Shown: positions 5,125-9,734 of the stretch, in pieces
Layout of the letters: every line of letters begins with the position of its first letter
How positions within the stretch are numbered: position 1 is the first letter of the stretch
Assembly: GCA_964533055.1 (NCBI GenBank)
Contig: CAZHKZ010000027.1
Coordinates: 1 to 9,734, forward strand
Reading direction: 5' to 3'
DNA from: JACROF01 sp964533055
GTDB taxonomy: Bacteria > Patescibacteriota > Microgenomatia > Levybacterales > UBA12049
DNA length: 9,734 nucleotides
Notes under the pieces: model-generated
Seen by the model: the letters and a program-made list of their open reading frames with translations, nothing else
What the model was told of the DNA's origin: nothing
Databases searched by the model: none
Translations under genes and position numbers: made by a program

Positions 5125-5715
5125 ATGCGAAGACTACATTCACTGCTCTTTATTTATTGCTCGCTCTTTGTCATTGTTCTCTTGATAAGCGGCCTTAGCA
5201 GCGTCCACTCTTTCTCAAGCTTCACCACACAGCTTCTCTTCTTACCAATTTCTGGTCATTTTATATATGAAATTGTTAAAAAACTTAAAAAGGATACCTC
5301 TGCCTCAGGACACTCAAAACATGGGTACTCTCATACATCAAAAAAGATACTCATACCTCTTGTGGCTTGCCTTTTCTTCCTACTTCTCATTGTCAGCGTA
5401 CTTAAAATAGGCACCAAGTCAGCAAGTACGATCATTTCTCCGCTTAGTCAAATTTCATCTATACCCAAAGCTAAAAGCAGTCCCAACCTAGCTAGCGAGT
5501 CAGCAAATGTTAAAACACTCTCAATTGCTGCAGAAGATACTGAAGCAAAAGTAAACATATATGAGAAGGCATCGGCGCTATCAAAGATAGTTCATAAAGC
5601 TGCCGATAACGATTCATTTAAAATACTCTCTTATGAGAATAAATGGTACAAAATAGTGATCAACGATAAGATAAGTGGTTATGTCCATGAGCACTTTGTT
5701 AATACAGATCTATGA
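5125..5715 (+). CDS. Membrane-anchored SH3-like protein, paralogue of the preceding gene
   Basis: A 196-residue protein with the architecture of its upstream neighbour: two N-terminal helices (about 5-25 and 33-52), a polar His/Ser/Lys loop (54-73), a third helix (74-96), a Ser-rich linker without an obvious coiled coil (97-138), and an SH3b-like domain (140-193). In the latter VNIYEKASALSKIVHKA and GYVHEHFV align with VDVFEKSSASSKIVGQA and GWIHRQFI upstream. This points to tandem duplication followed by loss or gain of the coiled coil. No good Shine-Dalgarno sequence is seen; translation is likely coupled to the upstream gene, and its stop codon overlaps the next start in ATGA. Function unknown; probably a cell-surface binding or scaffold protein. 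Confidence 0.78.
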   Translation: MRRLHSLLFIYCSLFVIVLLISGLSSVHSFSSFTTQLLFLPISGHFIYEIVKKLKKDTSASGHSKHGYSHTSKKILIPLVACLFFLLLIVSVLKIGTKSASTIISPLSQISSIPKAKSSPNLASESANVKTLSIAAEDTEAKVNIYEKASALSKIVHKAADNDSFKILSYENKWYKIVINDKISGYVHEHFVNTDL

Positions 5716-6425
5716 AAAAAGCCTTATTTTATTATAACTTTATCATTATAACGATCATTACCCTGATCGGCTTTTTACAGGCCGAGTCCTGGCCCCAAGT
5801 GGTAAGTGCCATACTCTTTTTCCCGCTCGTCATCTATTTTGGGCAGTTTATACTGCCGCAAAAGCGCAGAGCCCTTCCCTTTGATGAAGAGACGCTACCA
5901 CTTCACCTAGCACTCGCCGCAGAATTCAATGAATCAACCCCTCAATCTCCAGTGGGCAAAAAAACTAGTGATACGAATGTGTCTAGTGCGGAGGAAGAGT
6001 ATCAGGAAACAGGCGCTGTTATCGGTGAGATACTTGAAAATGGATTTGATATCGACAAGAGACTGTTCTTAAAGCTCATTGGATCCGCTGGATTAACAGT
6101 CTTCTTTTTCTCACTCTTTACAAAAAAAGCTCATGGAGCATTCTTTGGAAGCACCCCTGGCCCGGGCACAATCGCCATTAAAGACTCAGCTGGTGACAAG
6201 ATAGATCCAGCTATCTTGCAGCCTACTGATGGATACAAGATTACTCAGCTAGATGATTCAACTAGCACGGCATATTATGGATTTGTTGATAAATCAAGTA
6301 GATGGTTCATCATGAAAGAAGATGGCACTGGTGCGTACAGATACGCTCGTGGTGACTCTAGCTTCTCAACAAATTGGACTGGACGCGCTGGCCTCACTTA
6401 TGACTATTTTGATGTAACGTTCTAA
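5712..6425 (+). CDS. Membrane protein with internal Tat-like segment and tail-like C-terminal domain
   Basis: A 237-residue protein of unknown function. The first 50 residues again form a two-helix hairpin similar to the two preceding proteins (FYYNFIIITIITL and ILFFPLVIYF). An acidic Ser/Thr-rich spacer follows (55-112). Then DKRLFLKLIGSAGL (115-128) and a hydrophobic stretch ending in KKAHGAF (138-144) look like a Tat signal with Lys-Arg in place of Arg-Arg, placed in mid-protein. The C-terminal part (145-237), including GYKITQLDD, YYGFVDKSSRWFIMKED and NWTGRAGLTYDYFDVTF, resembles beta-rich sequences I associate with phage tail or structural proteins in CPR bacteria, though I cannot name a family. 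Start overlaps the upstream stop by ATGA, so translational coupling is likely. Confidence 0.72.
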   Translation: MKKALFYYNFIIITIITLIGFLQAESWPQVVSAILFFPLVIYFGQFILPQKRRALPFDEETLPLHLALAAEFNESTPQSPVGKKTSDTNVSSAEEEYQETGAVIGEILENGFDIDKRLFLKLIGSAGLTVFFFSLFTKKAHGAFFGSTPGPGTIAIKDSAGDKIDPAILQPTDGYKITQLDDSTSTAYYGFVDKSSRWFIMKEDGTGAYRYARGDSSFSTNWTGRAGLTYDYFDVTF

Positions 6426-6428
6426 GGG

Positions 6429-6456
6429 TTGATTTATACAAAAAATTGTATACTAT
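6429..6456 (+). promoter_or_regulatory. Possible promoter overlapping an inverted repeat
   Basis: TTGATT (6429-6434), 16 bases, then TACTAT (6451-6456), each a 4-of-6 match. Inside lies a perfect inverted repeat TATACAA-AAAA-TTGTATA (6435-6452). It could be an internal promoter with an operator. Without a T tract it is not a terminator. Confidence 0.35.
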
Positions 6457-6475
6457 AGAAGCGGAAGGTTTGTAT

Positions 6476-6994
6476 ATGAAAATAATTGATATAAATGGAA
6501 ACATGCGAGACTGCTTCAAGGCATACGCCGATCCAAGCTATCCAGGCTATATGAAAATTGAATACAAGAACACTGTACGCAGCTACTCCGATTGGTACCC
6601 AATAAAGGAATTTATCAGCAACAATCCAACGCTCGAGCACCTCACAACTAGTGCTGCGCCAACGGCGCTCGATGATCTTGGCGTCGTCGCAAAGTCTACC
6701 CCGCTCACTCTGAAAGATAGCTCCAAAAGATGGCAAACAAATATATATGCCGACTTTCCCGTCTGGATCTCGCGTGGAAAAGGAGAGGGTCAAACCAGAA
6801 AAGTTATCTCAAATACCCACAATGTCTTAACCATCGATAAAGAATGGGATATCCTCCCAGATGAATCCTCTCAGTATGTGCTCTCTCATAACATCCATGA
6901 CCCTCAAGTTCTCGGTAACACACTTCCAACTGAGGAGATAGATGTGTCAGAGATCAAGTCTATGACAATTAAGTTAGATATGGAGGAAAAATGA
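6476..6994 (+). CDS. Hypothetical protein with a tail-like GQTR motif
   Basis: A 172-residue protein with no signal peptide or membrane helix. The start at 6476 is chosen because GGAAGG (6463-6468) lies 7 bases before this ATG; the longer frame would need a TTG. The N-terminal part (1-50) contains YPGYMKIEYKNTVRSYSDWYPIKEF. The middle (about 78-137) has the pattern LTLKDSSKRWQ, PVWISRGKGEGQTRKVISNT, VLTIDKEWDILPD and QYVL. It matches a beta-rich unit (G-x-G-x-G-Q-T-R, S-N-T, L-T-[VI], W, P-D) that I know from many phage tail and virion proteins. The rest is acidic. It may be a structural component of a tail-like or surface assembly together with the preceding protein. Its stop overlaps the next start by ATGA. 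Confidence 0.72.
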   Translation: MKIIDINGNMRDCFKAYADPSYPGYMKIEYKNTVRSYSDWYPIKEFISNNPTLEHLTTSAAPTALDDLGVVAKSTPLTLKDSSKRWQTNIYADFPVWISRGKGEGQTRKVISNTHNVLTIDKEWDILPDESSQYVLSHNIHDPQVLGNTLPTEEIDVSEIKSMTIKLDMEEK

Positions 6995-7467
6995 AAAAAG
7001 AATATGTCGGTATCACCATCGTCGCGCTATTTATCTTAAGTTATGTACTTGACTATCTTGCTGGTCCTATCGTGATTCCAGTAAATAATCCATTTCTTTT
7101 TCTCAAAGAACCATATATAAGCATGTACCCTTTTACAGCAGTGTCTATCATAATTAAAACAATTGTTGCGTTCCTCAGTGTCACCCTCATCCTTTCATTT
7201 ATTGAAGGTAAGTATTTTACTAAAGCCGCAATCGTTCTCTTTGTAGCCTCACTTTTTGAGCTTTATTCCATACAGCAAATGGCAACCGGTCAGCGTCTCA
7301 TTCCCGTAGAGTGGATTCTTTCATTCGCCTATTCAGGTTTGACACTTATCATCATGGTTGCTGTATATATTCTCATTGGGATAATTTCACCTTTTGCAAA
7401 AAAGAAGAAAGTGCCTCAAGGTTCTCAGACACAATATGGCAACCATGAGCCTACGAGTTTCTCTTGA
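6991..7467 (+). CDS. Hypothetical four-helix membrane protein
   Basis: A 158-residue protein with four predicted membrane helices (about 5-24, 47-70, 76-97 and 106-133) and a basic, polar C-terminal tail (136-158, starting KKKK), which by the positive-inside rule should be cytoplasmic. No catalytic motif is visible and I do not recognise a family. GGAGG (6982-6986) lies 4 bases before the ATG, and the start overlaps the upstream stop, so it belongs to the same transcript as the tail-like protein before it. It might anchor or export the products of neighbouring genes, but nothing in its own sequence shows that. Confidence 0.75.
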   Translation: MKKEYVGITIVALFILSYVLDYLAGPIVIPVNNPFLFLKEPYISMYPFTAVSIIIKTIVAFLSVTLILSFIEGKYFTKAAIVLFVASLFELYSIQQMATGQRLIPVEWILSFAYSGLTLIIMVAVYILIGIISPFAKKKKVPQGSQTQYGNHEPTSFS

Positions 7468-7492
7468 CAAAAATAAGCTCAAAACGCATACT
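7464..7492 (+). promoter_or_regulatory. Promoter of the repeat/Bro-N gene
   Basis: A perfect TTGACA (7464-7469) overlaps the stop codon of the preceding gene and is followed after 17 bases by CATACT (7487-7492), 4 of 6 matches. Transcription would start near 7499, only about 12 bases before the ATG at 7511, which lacks a clear Shine-Dalgarno sequence. Confidence 0.5.
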
Positions 7493-7510
7493 AAATAGTG
7501 CCTGACGCTT

Positions 7511-8415
7511 ATGAACTTTTTACCCAAGAATCCTTTTAATAAGAAGGAAACCCCATCAGAATCCCCCAAAATAGTCATCGATCAGAACAATACACCTGAG
7601 AGTACACCTGAGAGTACACCTGAGAGTACACCTGAGAGTACACCTGAGAGTACACCTNNNNNNNNNNNNNNNNNNNNNNNNNNNNNNNNNNNNNNNNNNN
7701 NNNNNNNNNNNNNNNNNNNNNNNNNNNNNNNNNNNNNNNNNNNNNNNNNNNNNNNNNTACACCTGAGAGTACACCTGAGAGTACACCTGAGAGTACACCT
7801 GAGAGTACACCTGAGAGTACGGACGAAGTTGAAAAAAAGATACAGCCAGTCCTTCTTCGGGATGAGAATGGAAAATTCATTTCAAAAGAAAAACGAGAAG
7901 AAAAACCTAGCGATACAACTCCTCAAAAGGCTACAAATTCAGATGAGAACACCAATGAGATCTCTGAGAAAGAAATTGCCCGTGATGACGATCATGAGGC
8001 GCCACAGAGTGCTCCTTCAACACCTGAGCCAACACCAATAACTACCCCTGTCATTTCAGAACCTCAACGCCCTCAGATAGTCACATTTTATGGATTTAAG
8101 GTGCGCAAATTCTATGAGGATAGATGGTATTTCTCACTGCTCGATATTTTTTCACTAGCCAGGATAATTCAACCTATTCTTTTTCTCAATCGAGTCAAAC
8201 TTATTCCTGATACGGAAGAAATCTTTAAGAATCATGTCAAAACGTTCACCTTTACACCTAAGAATGCAGAGATACAAGAACATGTTGAGACAATTACCTA
8301 CGAAGGGTTTATGGAACTACTACCTTTTATGAGATCAGATGAGGCGCACTTCCCCGGCCCACTCCCTGAGTGGCTGCAAAACATGTCTCAAATTGAATAC
8401 ACGTACGTCAACTAA
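7511..8415 (+). CDS. Thr-Pro-Glu-Ser repeat protein with C-terminal Bro-N-like domain, interrupted by assembly gap
   Basis: One gene split by the N gap. Before the gap it reads MNFLPKNPFNKKE and then Thr-Pro-Glu-Ser repeats. After the gap the same repeat continues in another frame and runs open to the TAA at 8413-8415. The frame change is an artefact of the arbitrary 100-base gap. Past the repeats come a charged, disordered segment (7819-8070) and, from about 8077, a domain starting IVTFYGFKVRKFYEDRWYFS and containing LLDIFSLA, NRVKLIPD and ELLPFMRSDEAHFPGPLPEWLQ. The f-x-G-x-x-[IV]-R...W-Y-F-S-x-x-D opening and the closing L-L/I-P...W-L layout fit the Bro-N fold of phage antirepressors and DinD-like proteins; this is my reading, with moderate confidence. 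The near-absence of hydrophobic segments suggests a cytoplasmic, possibly nucleic-acid-binding protein. Repeat number is unknown. Confidence 0.75.
7592..7818 (+). repeat. 12-bp tandem repeat ACACCTGAGAGT (Thr-Pro-Glu-Ser codons)
   Basis: Five identical units plus ACACCT lie before the gap (7592-7657); the last base of a unit plus five identical units lie after it (7758-7818). All visible copies are identical, which points to recent expansion or homogenisation. In-frame 12-bp units change only the length of the protein, so this is a candidate variable-number repeat. Confidence 0.95.
7658..7757. other. Assembly gap (100 N)
   Basis: Exactly 100 N bases, a conventional placeholder for a gap of unknown size. 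If the repeat is unbroken, the true missing length is 5 plus a multiple of 12, which also restores the reading frame. Confidence 0.97.
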
Positions 8416-8478
8416 CCTGTAAATGTAGATCTTACGGACGAAAGCAACACTAACGGAATCCGCATATCCGCACTCTAG

Positions 8479-8763
8479 CTAAAGCTGATGTGCCTCTACC
8501 TGCTTGAGAACACCGCCTGACAAGTGCCGCAGACCCTCATTGTCAATTGTCCATCCATTGATCAGTGAATATACTTCGCTAGACTCCGCGAGAATAGGTA
8601 TCTTAAGGTGCATAGATTCAGGTTCATCAAAAAAGTCCTGGAGAAAAAAGTAAAACTCTTGCAGCGAATACTTCTTCTTCGATCCAGAAGGATTATGCAA
8701 AATTTGAAGCTTGTTAGCATCAACTATAAAATCATTTGCTATCATCCCTACTTCATCAAACAA
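8479..8763 (-). CDS. Tail/virion-like small protein
   Basis: A 94-residue protein. IVDANKLQILHNPSGSKKKYSL (13-34 region), EFYFFLQDFFDEPE (36-49), IPILAESSEVYSLINGWTID (55-74 region) and LRHLSGGVL (78-86) form a pattern I know from small structural proteins of phages and of CPR genomes: beta hairpin, x-L-Y-x-F-L-x-D-x-F-D-E, T-P-x-x-Y-x-L-I-N-G-W, G-G-A/V-I/L. No transmembrane segment is seen. The start is uncertain. A TTG at 8763, two bases after the upstream stop, keeps the conserved region intact; an ATG at 8745 would remove six residues. AGGAGG at 8788-8783 is too far (19 bases) for either. It probably shares a transcript with, and is coupled to, the gene upstream. It converges with the Bro-N gene, 63 bases away, with no clear terminator between. 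Confidence 0.72.
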   Translation of the reverse strand: MFDEVGMIANDFIVDANKLQILHNPSGSKKKYSLQEFYFFLQDFFDEPESMHLKIPILAESSEVYSLINGWTIDNEGLRHLSGGVLKQVEAHQL

Positions 8764-8765
8764 CT

Positions 8766-9734
8766 TTAAGATGTGATGGTGTCCTCCTGTTGACCTATGT
8801 AGACACTTGCACCGGTTGAGTTAACTGTAGCTTGCGTCTCAAGTGGCACATACTTAGGTGCCGAACTAGCTTTACGGACTCGAATCGTAATTCCAAAATC
8901 CGAGACATAAGCCACATCGGTAATGGTCACAGTACTGCTTGCTGCCTCGCCTGACCCAAGAAGCGTTAAGTCTGATGTCTTGTAGACATAGTATCTACTT
9001 CCGACCACCACGTTCGTCAGGACGAGACTCACTGTTCTGCCCGGATAGTCTCCTGGACCAACGGTATTTGTAAAGATTCTGAGACCGTCAATATAGCTGT
9101 TAAATGATGGGAAGAGAGCAAACTGTGTATTTGTAACAACATTCGTCGCACGTGTCTGAGAATCCGACGCTCTCTTAATTAATTCTGTTGGAAGAAAAGT
9201 ACCTGTAACACTGGATAGAACGATAGTGCCGGTTGTAGTCGTTAAGTTATAAACCTCATCCACGACCGCAGTTGCTCCACTGGTCGTACCAGCAATCGTC
9301 TCGCCTACAACAAAAGCATTTGTCTGTGTGGAGAAGAGCATACCTGGTCTTGCGGTAATTCTGATCTTAAGCAAAAATCCAACCGTCGTTGAGACTGATG
9401 TTGCGGCCAGATTGGCAGGAGTTGCTGTCTGGTAAGCACTATACGTCGAGCCAGTCCCAGTATCGATTGAGAATTCGATCAATAACGACTCCAGGCCATC
9501 AAGTGATGATCCAAGGTCAAGGCCATTTTTTTTGAGGATGATGTCTCTAAAACTAGATACACCGTAGATACGATACGGCCAGGTATACTCTATAGAGTCT
9601 CCAGCCGTTCGAAGGTAAAGACGACCATTGTTACCAAATGCCGGACTTCCAGAAACAATTGAATATGGTTTAGATGCTTTATTGCTAGCGTTGAAAAGAA
9701 TATGCAATGAGCCAGTTGTTGGTGAATCATAAAA
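8766..9734 (-). CDS. Tail/virion-like beta-rich protein, N-terminus outside window
   Basis: 322 residues are visible; the frame is open to the window edge, so the true start lies beyond 9734 and the TTG at 9707 need not be it. The protein is Thr/Ser/Gly/Val-rich and beta-rich without membrane helices. NGLDLGSSLDGLESLLIEFSID with FLLKIRITA and the unit VVGETIAGTTSGATAVVDEV...TGTIVLSSVTGTF match motifs I associate with phage tail, baseplate or fibre proteins; the G-E-T-I-x-G-x-T-S-G-A-T-A element is especially typical. A further beta-sandwich-like segment covers about the last 100 residues. Function is inferred as structural: part of a prophage, a tail-like particle or a large adhesin. The next gene follows within two bases. 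The product is probably assembled outside the cytoplasm, but no secretion signal can be seen in the visible part. Confidence 0.75.
   Translation of the reverse strand, partial: FYDSPTTGSLHILFNASNKASKPYSIVSGSPAFGNNGRLYLRTAGDSIEYTWPYRIYGVSSFRDIILKKNGLDLGSSLDGLESLLIEFSIDTGTGSTYSAYQTATPANLAATSVSTTVGFLLKIRITARPGMLFSTQTNAFVVGETIAGTTSGATAVVDEVYNLTTTTGTIVLSSVTGTFLPTELIKRASDSQTRATNVVTNTQFALFPSFNSYIDGLRIFTNTVGPGDYPGRTVSLVLTNVVVGSRYYVYKTSDLTLLGSGEAASSTVTITDVAYVSDFGITIRVRKASSAPKYVPLETQATVNSTGASVYIGQQEDTITS

Noticed and set aside
7592..7818. CRISPR array
   Set aside because: The units are contiguous 12-mers without spacers and encode Thr-Pro-Glu-Ser in frame.
7556..7880. Minus-strand open frames through the tandem repeat
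   Set aside because: They arise because a 12-bp repeat has no stop in those frames and because N is read as open.
7658..8101. True frameshift or pseudogene in the repeat protein
   Set aside because: The frame change coincides with the arbitrary 100-N gap; repeat phase predicts a length that keeps the frame.

Overview
The window looks like part of a Candidate Phyla Radiation (Patescibacteria) chromosome, perhaps a Microgenomates/Parcubacteria-type lineage. This rests on compact gene order, the standard code with TGA as stop, many orphan membrane proteins, and tail-like protein families that I recall from such genomes. No 16S rRNA or lineage marker is present, so the placement is an inference. 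The sequence is a scaffold: 100 N bases at 7658-7757 mark a gap inside a 12-bp tandem repeat.

Left end (1-1107): the rplJ-rplL ribosomal stalk operon. It is preceded by an L10-type leader RNA with an intrinsic terminator directly before the rplJ start codon, and closed by a strong terminator. Then comes a 690-bp stretch with no convincing gene (1108-1794). It holds a CIRCE-like inverted repeat, a perfect 16-bp palindrome, an inverted pair of DnaA-box-like sequences and a good promoter for the next gene, a 70-residue excisionase/MerR-type helix-turn-helix protein.

Middle (2118-4283, minus strand): galT, then two unrecognised genes (185 and 139 aa). Each orphan has its own promoter, a good ribosome binding site and a strong intrinsic terminator. 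Sampled stretches of both are richer in GC than the cluster to their right.

Right half (4353-8415, plus strand): a membrane-protein cluster that starts from a promoter overlapping the galT promoter. Its first three proteins begin with a similar two-helix membrane module. They then diverge into SH3-like domains (the first two) or a Tat-like segment followed by a tail-like domain (the third). Next come a protein with a beta-rich GQTR-type motif, a four-helix membrane protein, and a protein with Thr-Pro-Glu-Ser repeats ending in a Bro-N-like domain and interrupted by the gap.

Far right (8479-9734, minus strand): two convergent genes that resemble tail or virion structural proteins; the upstream one runs off the window. 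Together the right half suggests a membrane-anchored surface or tail-like assembly, or remnants of a mobile element. The sequence does not settle which.
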